A stretch of 64,000 nt of DNA from a virus, in IMG/VR virus record IMGVR_UViG_3300045684_000050, positions 52,795 through 116,794 of that record, one strand, 5' to 3'. The position numbers and the translations under genes are program-made. The notes beneath the pieces are model-generated. The model was not told the origin of the DNA. It ran no database searches and saw nothing but the letters and a program-made list of their open reading frames with translations. Below, one piece after another: positions 39,430 to 49,353 of the stretch (the first letter of the stretch is position 1; each line of letters starts with the position of its first letter).

Positions 39430-40998
39430 TTAGTACTGATCAGGATAGAAAATTCCAATATTATCAAAGTTAGGAATAAAAATACCCTTCATTTGCTCAT
39501 TGATAACCTTATAGGTATTACCTATATCTCCTCCTGAATTATATCGACCAGCTCCTACTTTACCAATCGGACCATTAGGAGTCCAGGAACCTACCAAGTA
39601 AGTCCTTTGTTCCATCATCTGATTAGTATAAAAGTAAACTGAGCTATTTCTTTCTGTTCCATCCATATTGTTGATGTTACCATACATCACCATAATCCAC
39701 CAAGCAGATGTTGGGAATCCTCTAAGCTGTTTATTTCCAGAGAGAATACCTGAATTCAACATAGAACTTATATGAAACTTAACTTTACCTACCGGATCCA
39801 GGTATATAGACCTATACTGTTTTTTGTTTATAGCTACACCTTTCCTCCTTGAATCAAATCCATCTTCATCACTATATTCATAGTGAGCTTCTACAACACC
39901 GCTTTGATCCAGCCTTCGCAGTTCTGGAGCTATAAGATGTCGAAATCCAGGAGTACCTGTAATCACATCAATAGTAGTATTTTTATTTGCTTCGAATCCG
40001 GACACATCTAGCTTCCTTGTAATCATATCAAGGATCCATTCAAGATTAAAATCATTTACAGAATAATGCTCACCACCACTTCCTCTAAAGAAATCCATAA
40101 GTGTAGGTCCCATTTGATAAGGATTGTGAGTCATTTGAGACATATGGCTGTTATGTCCTCTGGCAGGGGCAGAACCGGCAACAATATAGTTATCCATTTG
40201 CCTGTCAGCCTCAAAATTAAAATTCATCTCAATGTCAGACCAAGCAATTTGATTAGGCATTCCAGGAGGACAGGCACCTTCTGCAGAACTAACAAAGTAG
40301 TTACCTGCTTGCCATGCTTTATCAGAAACATTCATTTCCCAACCCATTCTTGTCATATCGAATTTGTAGACAGCAAATGCTTTACCGGCTGACATTTCAA
40401 TAGTACCTCTGCTGTAAGCTGCTTCTTCAAGAGGAGCACCATTAGGGATCAGCTCTGCCGCATCAAGATATGATACTGGAATAAAATCATCAACTGTTCC
40501 ATTGAACAGCTTCCATGAATATTTATATCCATCTACTCCATCAGGCATAGCTTCTGAAGTAGGCATAATTATGATCTCAGGATAATCCCTAAGAGCATAT
40601 ATGTTTTTTCTGGAAAGATTTCCAGAGTCTACTGTCATTTCCCACTCTGATCTATTGATACCAACTTCTTCAACAACATCATCAACATGTACTTTAATTA
40701 CTTCTAAAAAGAATTCCTGTTCCGGAAGTTCAATTTCAAATTCAATGAAATCTTTTGTCGTGGTATCATTCACCATTCTTTTCTTAAAGACTTCCATTAT
40801 ATCAGCACCTTCACCTATAAAGAAATTTTTTCTTCTTCCTAGTTGATTGGCAACAATTTTTAACCGTTCAGAATCTATCAAATTAGGATAAATTTCGTAC
40901 AAGGCTTTAGCATCAATTAAAGACCCGATTCCATGTTTCCCAACATTTATTTCTTTAGTCTTATACGACGCCAGTGAATTATTAGATCGTAAATTCAT
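39430..40998 (-). CDS. Major capsid protein candidate (522 aa)
   Basis: Length and position after TerL, portal and an acidic scaffold candidate are those of the major capsid protein. Features fitting an HK97-type capsid are the helical and charged N-terminus, a long central alpha/beta region and many aromatic and Gly turns (GFRHLIAPELRRLDQSG, GFPTSAWWIMVMYGN). No sequence motif by itself proves the fold. The gene is flanked by short AT-rich gaps, as for a highly expressed product. Confidence 0.6.
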   Translation of the reverse strand: MNLRSNNSLASYKTKEINVGKHGIGSLIDAKALYEIYPNLIDSERLKIVANQLGRRKNFFIGEGADIMEVFKKRMVNDTTTKDFIEFEIELPEQEFFLEVIKVHVDDVVEEVGINRSEWEMTVDSGNLSRKNIYALRDYPEIIIMPTSEAMPDGVDGYKYSWKLFNGTVDDFIPVSYLDAAELIPNGAPLEEAAYSRGTIEMSAGKAFAVYKFDMTRMGWEMNVSDKAWQAGNYFVSSAEGACPPGMPNQIAWSDIEMNFNFEADRQMDNYIVAGSAPARGHNSHMSQMTHNPYQMGPTLMDFFRGSGGEHYSVNDFNLEWILDMITRKLDVSGFEANKNTTIDVITGTPGFRHLIAPELRRLDQSGVVEAHYEYSDEDGFDSRRKGVAINKKQYRSIYLDPVGKVKFHISSMLNSGILSGNKQLRGFPTSAWWIMVMYGNINNMDGTERNSSVYFYTNQMMEQRTYLVGSWTPNGPIGKVGAGRYNSGGDIGNTYKVINEQMKGIFIPNFDNIGIFYPDQY

Positions 40999-41028
40999 TT
41001 TTATGTTTTTAAATTAAAAGCTTTTTAT

Positions 41029-42225
41029 TTAAAATTCTATCTTAAATTCTGCATCAGGCTTTTCACCAACTTTATTTTCTACAGTTGTAGCTTCAAAATT
41101 GGATAAAGGTTTTAAATCTTTATTCAGTTTATTAATGAACGATCCTCTTCTTTTATTTAATTGCCTTTCTGTCTCTGTCTCTTTTTTGATAATATCTTCA
41201 CCAAAATAAAAACTCATAGCTTGTTTAAGCTCATCTTCTACACTCCTTTCCATCAGTTTCTTTTGATATTTAGAAACTTTTTGAGTACGTCCATCCGGAA
41301 ATGTTACTGTCTCTGTCTTCTTAGTCATAGCTTCTCTAAACTCCAGGACTTTATCATATGGATATTTATTTCCTCCGACAATACCAGTTCTCAATAAGCT
41401 TTCAACTTGACTTCTACGTTCTTGGTTAAACTTAATTGCCTTTTTTTTGCGTTCTTCGATTGTTGTTTCAACATTCGTAACAACACCTGTAGCATATAGA
41501 TCAACCCACTCTTTTCTCTCTTTAATTAGATCCTCGACGTCTTCAGACTTTAAATCATTTTCAATGGCTCTTTTAGCATCTCTATCAGGCATTTTATTTA
41601 ACTTATAATACACCTGGAATAAATCTGTAGTGTCTTGAGTCGTTTCTTTTGTGAATTCAAAATCAGTAAATCTTTTTAATGCCAGAGCTTCAGTATATGA
41701 CTTCCTGTCTATTCCATATTCTATTCCGGTAGCCAGATAGGCATTTTGCTCTGTAAGTCCAAGATCTGCAATAACTTCTTCTTTCAATTGATTCCTCAAG
41801 TCACCATCTTCAGACAATCGCTTGTCAATAATCTTTTGCTCAAGTGATTGGTAAAAAGTATTAAGATCAGTAATTTCCTCCTTTTCAAATTTATGACCTG
41901 AAATTATCGATAAATCTTCTGCAATAGCAGAAAGAACAACTTCCTCAGTAAAACCTTCATCAGGTGTTTTAACATCTGTTTCTTGATTTTCTTCAATAGA
42001 AGCATCAACTTGTTGAGAATCAACCTGATCTTCAGTAGTTTTTACTTTAGGATCTGGTGGCGTCTCAATTTCTTGATTATCAGTAGTTTCGGGTAGTTTA
42101 TTTTCCTGTGTCGATTCTTTAATACGTCCAGGTTCAACACTAGGTATGGAGGTTTTTTCTTCACTAACAGGAATTGTTAAATCGAATAATTCTCCTGGAC
42201 TGCCAAATTTACTTGTAGCAAACAT
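41029..42225 (-). CDS. Acidic scaffold candidate (398 aa)
   Basis: The protein is very hydrophilic and rich in Glu, Lys, Asp and Thr. The N-terminal 100 residues are Pro/Thr/Glu-rich and probably disordered (ETPPDPKVKTTEDQVDSQQ); the rest is helical and charged. This composition and the position between portal and capsid genes are typical of assembly scaffolds. No protease motif was seen. Confidence 0.55.
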   Translation of the reverse strand: MFATSKFGSPGELFDLTIPVSEEKTSIPSVEPGRIKESTQENKLPETTDNQEIETPPDPKVKTTEDQVDSQQVDASIEENQETDVKTPDEGFTEEVVLSAIAEDLSIISGHKFEKEEITDLNTFYQSLEQKIIDKRLSEDGDLRNQLKEEVIADLGLTEQNAYLATGIEYGIDRKSYTEALALKRFTDFEFTKETTQDTTDLFQVYYKLNKMPDRDAKRAIENDLKSEDVEDLIKERKEWVDLYATGVVTNVETTIEERKKKAIKFNQERRSQVESLLRTGIVGGNKYPYDKVLEFREAMTKKTETVTFPDGRTQKVSKYQKKLMERSVEDELKQAMSFYFGEDIIKKETETERQLNKRRGSFINKLNKDLKPLSNFEATTVENKVGEKPDAEFKIEF

Positions 42226-42246
42226 AAAGCTTTTTTTTAATTATTG

Positions 42247-42254
42247 CAAAATTA
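42247..42254 (-). promoter_or_regulatory. Bacteroidota -7-like box before the scaffold and capsid genes
   Basis: The minus-strand octamer TAATTTTG matches TAnnTTTG, 21 bases before the scaffold ATG, in the 48-base gap after the portal gene. A matching -33 TTTG box was not found at the expected distance, so this is a weak candidate for a capsid-gene promoter. Confidence 0.25.
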
Positions 42255-42273
42255 GTTTCATTTTTTGATTCTA

Positions 42274-44790
42274 TTATCCCTTTGATTTTTGCTCTTTGAT
42301 GTCTAATTCTCTTTCTTTTAACTTCATTTCATCCTCGTGAATTTTCTCTTTTAGCTTCCTATCATCGGCATGTCTTTCTATATGATCAGCTACTCCATCT
42401 TCATTAATATCATTTGCATTTGCTAATGTCAAGCTATGAAGGAGTGCACTTTCTTTTCTGACTTCAACTTCTTTATCTTTTCTATCGTTTTGTCCTTTTT
42501 CTTTTATAAGAATTTCTTCGCGTCTTGATTGCTCTGCAGCCTGTTGTAATGCCTCAGCCCTGGCCAATTGTTGCTCCTGTCGCTTTTGGACCTGCATCTC
42601 AGATCTTTTTGCAACAGTTATAGCTTCATCCATGGTCTCTGCATTTATAGACTCAGCTAAATCAACAAGGTTCCCATTTGTGGCCGCATAATTTAATAAA
42701 TACTGTTTGTATAAAGATAGATTTTGCGTATCCTTAAATCCATCCTTACATTCATAATATATTGGAGATCCTATTATTTCATCAAAATTTAATTCATAAT
42801 GAGCTAGTTCATCATCAGAAAGATACGATTCTTTTACTTCATAATTATCTTGATAAGCAAAAAATGCAGATTTCATTAAGCCATTATATAAATCCTCTCT
42901 AAGTTGAGATCTCATACTTATAATCCGGTACTGTTGCCTTTCTACATTATTTATCTGGTTATTAAGATTTGCAGTATTAGTGTATTGGCCAGGACTATCA
43001 ACTTTTGCTTTATTAGTACCCATGCTTCCTTGCATCTTAGATTCTATATATTCAAGAACCTGTATCATCTCCATTTTACTACGTCTATCTCCTAGCTCTA
43101 ATGCTCTGACTCCACCATCACTTCCAGGATCTTTACCTAATGATGATTTTCTTCCAATAAGAACTTTAAACTTATGAAGTGTAGATAGTGTCTCAAATGG
43201 ATTTACCTTATCACTACTTATAGCATCTTCTCTTGCATACAATACCGTTCCTAAGTCATTAGCTATTCTGTCATAAAATGTATCAGCAAGATGATTATAT
43301 CTCAACTGAAATGGTTTTCCTTTTTCTAATGAAGATAAATTTTTAATATGACCCTGAAAGCTATTATACTCACATCCATATATTGACAATTTTGGTTTGC
43401 TTAAATCATGTGGATCTTTATATTGATACTCTTCTGGTCCAATATCAAAATATATGTCATGTACATTAGAGCACTTATATGTCTGAGGGATAGCTACAGA
43501 TTGTTCTTTTAAATCTCCATTAGACTTATCTAGTCTATAATGTTCACCTCTAATTACCTGAATTACTTTATCATTATGTACTCTTGTAATTTTCTTTGCT
43601 TTTGCCAACCATCTCCATGATCCAAATTTCATTTCGAATCCTAATTGTCTATTAAAATATGCATCGTTAAGCTTATCTAATACATTTTCTGCCCAATAAT
43701 GTCCTTGCCTACCATCTAACTGATAAGGAACAAATTCTTCAGTATCAGTAATCTGCCCGGTTCCTGGACGAACAGGTATTTTTATCATAAAATTTCTGTT
43801 AACAGCAGTATTAGTATGCCTATAGCTTACATCGCGACCAGTATTGTATTGATAGTCAGGAATAGGCGATAGCATAGCTTCAAGCTCTTTCCAATCTTTA
43901 TTTTTAAAGATATGATAATAATCAGTAATGATTTCTATTGGAGACAAATAGGTTGTTATACTTGCATGCAATCCATCTTGTATATAATCAGATAATGTTT
44001 TTAACTGATAATTACATGTCAATGGACTTACATTATCAATATAAATATTATTTAATCCATATCTTATTCGATATATTTCTTTTCCTGTAGCCTCACAATA
44101 ATGAGCTCCACTCTCCCATTTATATTTAAACTTATTCCTTTTAAGAACAATGTCCAGAAGTTTATTGAATAACTTTTCAGATAATGTTTCTGTCTTTTCT
44201 AGCATGGTCTTTACATCAGGATCTATATTTTGTTCTACCATATTATTGATAGTGCTTTGTCGATCTTGTAAAGCTTCTTCGTTAAGTTTTGTAGGATCTG
44301 TCGTCTTTGATTGAACGTCTACTTGTTGGGTAATTTGTTGAATTAAAGGCTGGATATATTGTTCTCTAAGAAAATCGATAACAACTTGCCGTTGTTTTGT
44401 CTTTTTATAAATTACTGCATGTTTGCTATAATCTATAATTGATCCTAAATTAGGTTGATTTATATAATCCGTAACTCTTCCTTGTGTTATTGTGTCGAGT
44501 AAAGGATAATGATTTATATGATCTCTACCGAAAGATACATTTCCTTCTTCCAGTTGAATTTCCATATTTAGACCTTGTGTTGGCACCTTCGGCCAGCGTC
44601 CAAAGTGTATATTGATATTTTCCAACATACGAGCAACATCTACTGACGACACAGTAGTTCCAGTAATTAAATCCATTGCAGCCCTAGCAATCTCATATCC
44701 TTTCCGCTTCTTTTCATTGTCAGAATATACCAACTTATCTAGTGCAATTGTAGATTTGTTATCTCTATAGTATTCAGTTCTCTTAGCCAT
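42274..44790 (-). CDS. Portal protein (838 aa)
   Basis: It lies seven bases downstream of TerL and is large, mainly helical and rich in Tyr, Asn and Gln, as are the roughly 800-aa portals of crAss-like phages. The last 120 residues are a charged helical tail with long heptad-like stretches (RQEQQLARAEALQQAAEQS, KLKEKIHEDEMKLKERELD), which could be the barrel. The identification rests on gene order, size and composition. Confidence 0.68.
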   Translation of the reverse strand: MAKRTEYYRDNKSTIALDKLVYSDNEKKRKGYEIARAAMDLITGTTVSSVDVARMLENINIHFGRWPKVPTQGLNMEIQLEEGNVSFGRDHINHYPLLDTITQGRVTDYINQPNLGSIIDYSKHAVIYKKTKQRQVVIDFLREQYIQPLIQQITQQVDVQSKTTDPTKLNEEALQDRQSTINNMVEQNIDPDVKTMLEKTETLSEKLFNKLLDIVLKRNKFKYKWESGAHYCEATGKEIYRIRYGLNNIYIDNVSPLTCNYQLKTLSDYIQDGLHASITTYLSPIEIITDYYHIFKNKDWKELEAMLSPIPDYQYNTGRDVSYRHTNTAVNRNFMIKIPVRPGTGQITDTEEFVPYQLDGRQGHYWAENVLDKLNDAYFNRQLGFEMKFGSWRWLAKAKKITRVHNDKVIQVIRGEHYRLDKSNGDLKEQSVAIPQTYKCSNVHDIYFDIGPEEYQYKDPHDLSKPKLSIYGCEYNSFQGHIKNLSSLEKGKPFQLRYNHLADTFYDRIANDLGTVLYAREDAISSDKVNPFETLSTLHKFKVLIGRKSSLGKDPGSDGGVRALELGDRRSKMEMIQVLEYIESKMQGSMGTNKAKVDSPGQYTNTANLNNQINNVERQQYRIISMRSQLREDLYNGLMKSAFFAYQDNYEVKESYLSDDELAHYELNFDEIIGSPIYYECKDGFKDTQNLSLYKQYLLNYAATNGNLVDLAESINAETMDEAITVAKRSEMQVQKRQEQQLARAEALQQAAEQSRREEILIKEKGQNDRKDKEVEVRKESALLHSLTLANANDINEDGVADHIERHADDRKLKEKIHEDEMKLKERELDIKEQKSKG

Positions 44791-44796
44791 TTTTTA

Positions 44797-47127
44797 TTAA
44801 TAATTAAATGCTCTATTTGTTTGAACTTTAGCTGACGCTAATGCTGCGATCAAGCTTTTACCTGCCGAGTTCCCTTGTGTTGGTTTTTGATTCCACCCTC
44901 CTTCTAATGTCCACTGTTTCAACTGTAAAGATATACCAAAAAAAGCAGACATGGGATCAAAGTTTCCATCTTTACTATAAAATATAATAGTATCAAGTAA
45001 TAATTCATCTCTTATTTCATCTACCATCAGTACGTCAGTAATACCTTCTTCACTTACAATTTGATCCACTAATGTATTTAAATATTCTGATGCCAATACT
45101 TCAAGTCCAGACTTTGTTCCTGGAGTAGTATACCAGCCTACATCATGCTTTGCAGTCACATTAGCTATTGTTCGATACGCTTGTAATGGGCATGGCATCA
45201 ATAAGTGTTCTAAATTCCATAATTCAGCATTAGAAATAACACTAGGAATATTAGTTTCCGGAAGCATATTACATTCATAAAACATAACAAGCTTCAACGC
45301 TTCTTTATCATTCATTTCTCTTTTAGTCATCCTGCATAATACCCTAGCTACTATATTCATCTTCATAGTCTTAGGAGGACCATATACTTTAAAAATATAA
45401 GCTATCGCCCAGGAATTACCTTCATCATATCTTACATTATCATATGTGCCAAAATATAACGATTTACCATCAAGAATAGGTGGTTCATAGATAGTAACTA
45501 TAGGCTTCTTTTTTATATCATCAGATGCTGATTCTAATTCTTCCAATGTTTTTATTATAGGCAAATCATTATCTTCACTAAAGAATACTTTCATTCTATT
45601 GCTATCTCCATCCCAATGTAATGTTCCTACTTTAATATTTTTTTCTTCATCTGGAATAGACTGTAATATAGATAATCTTTGTGATGCTCTTTCTACAGGC
45701 AAGTTTCCTGAAGAAGACTGCATAAATATATCCGCATGAGTCATAGGAAATGATGCTACATGCTTTATAGCTACAGATCCACCTTTATCTATTTCTTTCT
45801 TTCTTACCATCAGTTCATCCTGAAAGGCAGCTATATGGTCTAGGTTACCATTTTCATCTCTATGCCAATTCTGACGATATTGAGCAGGAACAAAACAGGC
45901 TATTGATCTACCTGTCATGTTATAGATATCAGGATATTCCACAAGATTCATAGATCTTGGATTATAAAAAGGCTTTCTTACATTTTTAACCTTTTTTAAC
46001 TGCCCACCGGTTCCTCCATATATACTTCTACCAAACTTAGTCTCTCTTATTTGAGCAGGACTATTTTCTTTATGCACACCTTCTACATTTTCCCACAGTC
46101 CTACCTCTTCATTCCAATAATAGTTTCCTGCATAACCTACTCCAGATGATATATTCTTACCGTAACTAACTCTACCCATTACTGATCCGGCACCTACACT
46201 ATGTTTTCCTCCTTCAGCTTTCACCCTGTTAGATATACCTTTATTTAAATCCTCAGATCCAGACTTAGGAAACCAAAAAACTCCATTATAAGATCTTAAA
46301 TCATCTCGATAGGCACCTAGCTCTTTAAGCATATCATAAGACCGGCCTAGTTTTCTGAAGTTTTCTTTTGTTGGTTTATCTTCCCATGCTCCGAATACAG
46401 AAATGAAGTTGGTATTCTTTTTATAATAATCTTGAAGATTAGTGGCATCATTAAAAACAAATCCTCTTTTTGCTAATGATATACCATGATATGATTTTCC
46501 TAAACGCCTAGTAGTAAGATAAAGGAAGTCTTTTTTCTCATTAAGATGCATGGCCTTGCCCATTGGCTTATCAAATGTTTTATACAGGTATTCTTTTGGT
46601 CCAATATATTTTTTCCACTTATTGTCTGGCGTTTTCAAGAAATCTTCATATTGTTTCAATACTATCTTTTCTCTCTGAAGCAATGGCTCCTTAGTCTCTA
46701 ACTTTCTTACTAGGTCATGAGATGTAAATTTTTTATCATCTTCGAATCCTGAAAATCCATCACTTTCTTCAAAACCATAAAACATATACCAATCGATATC
46801 TCTTAGTGTTGGATGTGCTAATACTCCAGATCTTGATACTTCATTTGGGTCAACACTAAGCTGCTGCATTTCTATCCAAAAAGCATTGACATAGAAGAAT
46901 AGATCATTAGTCATAAATCTCCATCCACCTTCACCAGTTTTCCTATTTCTATCTTCACCCCACATTCCCTGCATGCATTTCATAGCAAATTCTTCCCAAT
47001 ATTCAAAATATCGGACTTCTTCTAGGAATGGATTAATAACTGGATGATCCCTTTGAATAAAAGGTTCAATGTTTTGGAGCCTGAATGGTATCAGGTCTAC
47101 CGGTTTTAATTTAGAAATAGGTATCAT
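44797..47127 (-). CDS. Terminase large subunit (776 aa)
   Basis: The N-terminal ATPase has a Walker A-like motif FLYLTTRRLGKSYHG (about residues 201-215) and a Walker B/catalytic-Glu candidate in YYWNEEVGLW, followed by a Gly-rich coupling motif GGTGG. The C-terminal nuclease-like part has acidic residues in FGTYDNVRYDEGNSW, VMFYECN and GNFDPMSAFFG. It powers DNA packaging through the portal and cuts the concatemer. The overall look is that of TerL from crAss-like phages. It overlaps the upstream TerS candidate by four bases and precedes the portal gene. Confidence 0.82.
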   Translation of the reverse strand: MIPISKLKPVDLIPFRLQNIEPFIQRDHPVINPFLEEVRYFEYWEEFAMKCMQGMWGEDRNRKTGEGGWRFMTNDLFFYVNAFWIEMQQLSVDPNEVSRSGVLAHPTLRDIDWYMFYGFEESDGFSGFEDDKKFTSHDLVRKLETKEPLLQREKIVLKQYEDFLKTPDNKWKKYIGPKEYLYKTFDKPMGKAMHLNEKKDFLYLTTRRLGKSYHGISLAKRGFVFNDATNLQDYYKKNTNFISVFGAWEDKPTKENFRKLGRSYDMLKELGAYRDDLRSYNGVFWFPKSGSEDLNKGISNRVKAEGGKHSVGAGSVMGRVSYGKNISSGVGYAGNYYWNEEVGLWENVEGVHKENSPAQIRETKFGRSIYGGTGGQLKKVKNVRKPFYNPRSMNLVEYPDIYNMTGRSIACFVPAQYRQNWHRDENGNLDHIAAFQDELMVRKKEIDKGGSVAIKHVASFPMTHADIFMQSSSGNLPVERASQRLSILQSIPDEEKNIKVGTLHWDGDSNRMKVFFSEDNDLPIIKTLEELESASDDIKKKPIVTIYEPPILDGKSLYFGTYDNVRYDEGNSWAIAYIFKVYGPPKTMKMNIVARVLCRMTKREMNDKEALKLVMFYECNMLPETNIPSVISNAELWNLEHLLMPCPLQAYRTIANVTAKHDVGWYTTPGTKSGLEVLASEYLNTLVDQIVSEEGITDVLMVDEIRDELLLDTIIFYSKDGNFDPMSAFFGISLQLKQWTLEGGWNQKPTQGNSAGKSLIAALASAKVQTNRAFNY

Positions 47128-47651
47128 TCTATGATTCTAGCAGCCAATAATCCAGGTTGTTCTTTACCCTGTGTTCTTATTAATTTTATGTTATTAATAA
47201 CGTTAAAAGCTTTTGCTTTAAATTCATCTAGAGCTTGTTTCTCCTCAAGCTTGCTTTTAACATTTAGTTTTCCTTTTGAATCTGTATCTTGTAAACTTTG
47301 CTCAAATCGTTCTCTAAGCATAAGATAGTACAATACATCATCATTTATAAGAATTTTGTTTTTGTAGAACGCTGCCAGTTCATCATATTCCTCCCATGCA
47401 ATAGGGTGGAAGTTCTTTTGGATTACTCCCTTTTTTTCATAATAAGTCATTTTCTGGTCTATAAAAGAACGCAAGTCATATAACAAAAAGAAGCACCATA
47501 ATAACTTAGATGCTTCTTTTTGTCCTACTTCTCTAACCAGATTATTTACTTGAGGATACAACTTAACTTCAGGGTTCATTGTAATAAAGTCATCCTTCAT
47601 AGGATTTCCTTTTATGTCTAATGGATATTCCTCTACATTAGTTGATGCCAT
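47124..47651 (-). CDS. Terminase small subunit candidate (175 aa)
   Basis: The protein is mostly helical and charged and lies directly upstream of TerL with a four-base overlap, where TerS usually sits. No helix-turn-helix motif is evident. It could instead be another packaging accessory protein. Confidence 0.42.
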   Translation of the reverse strand: MASTNVEEYPLDIKGNPMKDDFITMNPEVKLYPQVNNLVREVGQKEASKLLWCFFLLYDLRSFIDQKMTYYEKKGVIQKNFHPIAWEEYDELAAFYKNKILINDDVLYYLMLRERFEQSLQDTDSKGKLNVKSKLEEKQALDEFKAKAFNVINNIKLIRTQGKEQPGLLAARIIE

Positions 47652-47659
47652 TTCTTACA

Positions 47660-48190
47660 TTAAGTTTTTTTACATAGTGAAACCCTATTTAGTATAGAGT
47701 TTTTTGTATAATTTAAAACTCTAACCGCTGCATCCCTAGAGTGATTAGAGCTAATAAAATCATCATTTACTAATTTATCAAAGTACAATTTTTTCATTTT
47801 AGTGCCTGACGGTGCCACTAATTGAAAAGGTATCTCATATTCGATAAGGAAATGTTCCCATGTCCTACATGATCCTTTTATGTCTCCTGCACCCTGTATA
47901 GCTTCTTCTTTAGCATAAGATAGCATTTTTCCTTTTCTCTTTCTAGCATCTTCTACTACACAAAATACTATATTGTTTCTGTTTAATTTTTCAATTGTTC
48001 TGAATGCTTTAGCAATTGTCACTGTTTTAACATGAACGAACTTATTGATATCACACGAAAATATAGCTAGACCTGTCTGCACTCCTGGATCTATACCTAT
48101 TGCGAAAGTCATACCTGAAAGATCCAATAAAGTATCTACGGGAATCTCCCGATGTTTCTTTAAGGCAATTTTTTCTAATAGGTCCTTCAT
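47660..48190 (-). CDS. RuvC-like Holliday-junction resolvase (176 aa)
   Basis: The RuvC/RNase H-fold acidic residues are in place: Asp34 in FAIGIDPGVQTGLAIF, Glu80-Asp81 in FCVVEDARKRKG, and His150 with Asp153 in SSNHSRDAAVRVL. Phage RuvC-like enzymes resolve branched replication products before packaging, which fits its place upstream of the terminase genes. The ATG has an AAAGGA sequence 8 bases upstream. It overlaps a short upstream ORF in another frame. Confidence 0.78.
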   Translation of the reverse strand: MKDLLEKIALKKHREIPVDTLLDLSGMTFAIGIDPGVQTGLAIFSCDINKFVHVKTVTIAKAFRTIEKLNRNNIVFCVVEDARKRKGKMLSYAKEEAIQGAGDIKGSCRTWEHFLIEYEIPFQLVAPSGTKMKKLYFDKLVNDDFISSNHSRDAAVRVLNYTKNSILNRVSLCKKT

Positions 48191-48284
48191 GTGGGCATTC
48201 CTTTAAGCAAACTTTAATATTCTTCAATCTTGGGTCCAGATATCCGGGAAATGGATTAATTATAACAATATGAGGTTGAGACAT
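48051..48284 (-). CDS. Short ORF overlapping the resolvase start (77 aa, doubtful)
   Basis: The first 31 codons lie before the resolvase start and look protein-like (MSQPHIVIINPFPGYLDPRL, then CLKECPHEG). The rest runs out of frame through the resolvase gene and is Arg/Ser-rich with little character. It may be a small gene with a long overlap, or an ORF that is real only at its 5' end. Confidence 0.3.
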   Translation of the reverse strand: MSQPHIVIINPFPGYLDPRLKNIKVCLKECPHEGPIRKNCLKETSGDSRRYFIGSFRYDFRNRYRSRSADRSSYIFV

Positions 48285-48348
48285 ATTACTGTTTTATTTT
48301 CCAAACACCTGCCCCAAGATCAAAGTTCAAATTGGTTTTTAGCCTGTT

Positions 48349-48528
48349 TTATCTTTTCATAATCCACATGCCAACAATAAATGGGATTGAAATTGGTGCA
48401 ATTATGGTTACAGCTACCATAGGAAACATACCAATTTCAAATTCCCAGTCATTGTCAGACATTAATTGGAATGATATTCCAAGAGCCACCAAATATGTTG
48501 CGGCACAATATGTGATCAGTCCAATCAC
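48349..48528 (-). CDS. Small two-helix membrane protein with a GTG start (59 aa)
   Basis: The GTG start overlaps the TGA of the 131-aa gene (GTGA), a classic coupling arrangement. An in-frame stop a few codons upstream forces this start. Two hydrophobic segments are separated by a short acidic loop: GLITYCAATYLVALGISF, SDNDWEFEIG, and FPMVAVTIIAPISIPFIVG. It ends KR. No function recognised. Confidence 0.6.
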   Translation of the reverse strand: MIGLITYCAATYLVALGISFQLMSDNDWEFEIGMFPMVAVTIIAPISIPFIVGMWIMKR

Positions 48529-48920
48529 TTGCCGTCTTTCGTAACATTTATAGTCATCCTAAGCAAGGTGTGAGCCTTAAAAGGATTTGGTACCAAAACG
48601 CCTCTTGCGTTTTTAATCTTCATTTCTTTACCATCATTGTAATAGACGGTAATATCTCTACTGAAAGTAATTTTTGGTTGTTCAGGAGTAAGTTGGCTAT
48701 TATCTGAATATAATACTCTTAGTTTTCCTGTAATAAATATAGGATCTGTAGTACACCAGCATCCGGCTTCTACTTTTTCTACAGTTTCTGCATCTTTACC
48801 TTCAAATAGATCAAAAAATACTGGAAGGTTTGTAGTTCCAGGCTTAATGTTTAATGTCACCTCTGTAGTCTTAAAGATATTGTGTTCATTAAGTTCAGGA
48901 TTTGCTGAGTTCTGATTCAT
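48525..48920 (-). CDS. Hypothetical beta-sandwich protein, DUF1573-like pattern (131 aa)
   Basis: It is beta-rich with EVTLNIKPG, then EAGCWCTTDPIFITGKLRV, a CxC-T/S-P pattern resembling DUF1573 proteins. No signal peptide is present. Its start lies inside the end of the 152-aa gene and its stop overlaps the GTG of the small membrane protein. The function is unknown and the family similarity is tentative. Confidence 0.45.
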   Translation of the reverse strand: MNQNSANPELNEHNIFKTTEVTLNIKPGTTNLPVFFDLFEGKDAETVEKVEAGCWCTTDPIFITGKLRVLYSDNSQLTPEQPKITFSRDITVYYNDGKEMKIKNARGVLVPNPFKAHTLLRMTINVTKDGK

Positions 48921-49353
48921 TTTTGTAAATAATTTTAATGGTTATAGGAGAGTTCTCCCTTAAAGTTTGATATTCTTTTTTATTAAAAATAATTGGCCCC
49001 CATCTATGTCGTGAGTCTTTTTCTGTAGGTGCCCAGGCTTTCGCTCTTGCATCACATCCACAAGTTTCACATTTTCCGGAATCTGAATTATAACACTCTT
49101 TTATACAATCTTCATCATAATGTCTTAGGATATACTGCTCTAGTATATGCAGTGGTACTATGAGCTTCAGGATATATCCTAGCAGAACACTCATCCATTT
49201 GAAAGGATTAAAGCATTGTGCGTAGGATATTCCGGTGAAAGAGCCTTTCTTTAATTTCCAGTTATAAAAAACTGTAATCAAAGAGATAATAATGTATGCT
49301 GATATTGCATAATATCCCAAACCAAATATATTAAGAGTCAAGTATAGTATCAT
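48895..49353 (-). CDS. Membrane protein with a cytoplasmic Cys cluster (152 aa)
   Basis: Two membrane segments (residues about 4-28 and 53-72) are followed by a tail with CIKECYNSDSGKCETCGCDA, enough cysteines for a zinc site. A WAPTEKDSRHRWGPI motif follows. No named family recognised. It overlaps both neighbours, so it is in the same operon. Confidence 0.48.
   Translation of the reverse strand: MILYLTLNIFGLGYYAISAYIIISLITVFYNWKLKKGSFTGISYAQCFNPFKWMSVLLGYILKLIVPLHILEQYILRHYDEDCIKECYNSDSGKCETCGCDARAKAWAPTEKDSRHRWGPIIFNKKEYQTLRENSPITIKIIYKNESELSKS

Noticed and set aside
48332-48544. 70-codon plus-strand frame
   Set aside because: It is antisense to the 59-aa membrane gene, which is translationally coupled (GTGA) to its neighbour; the plus frame has no leader or neighbours.
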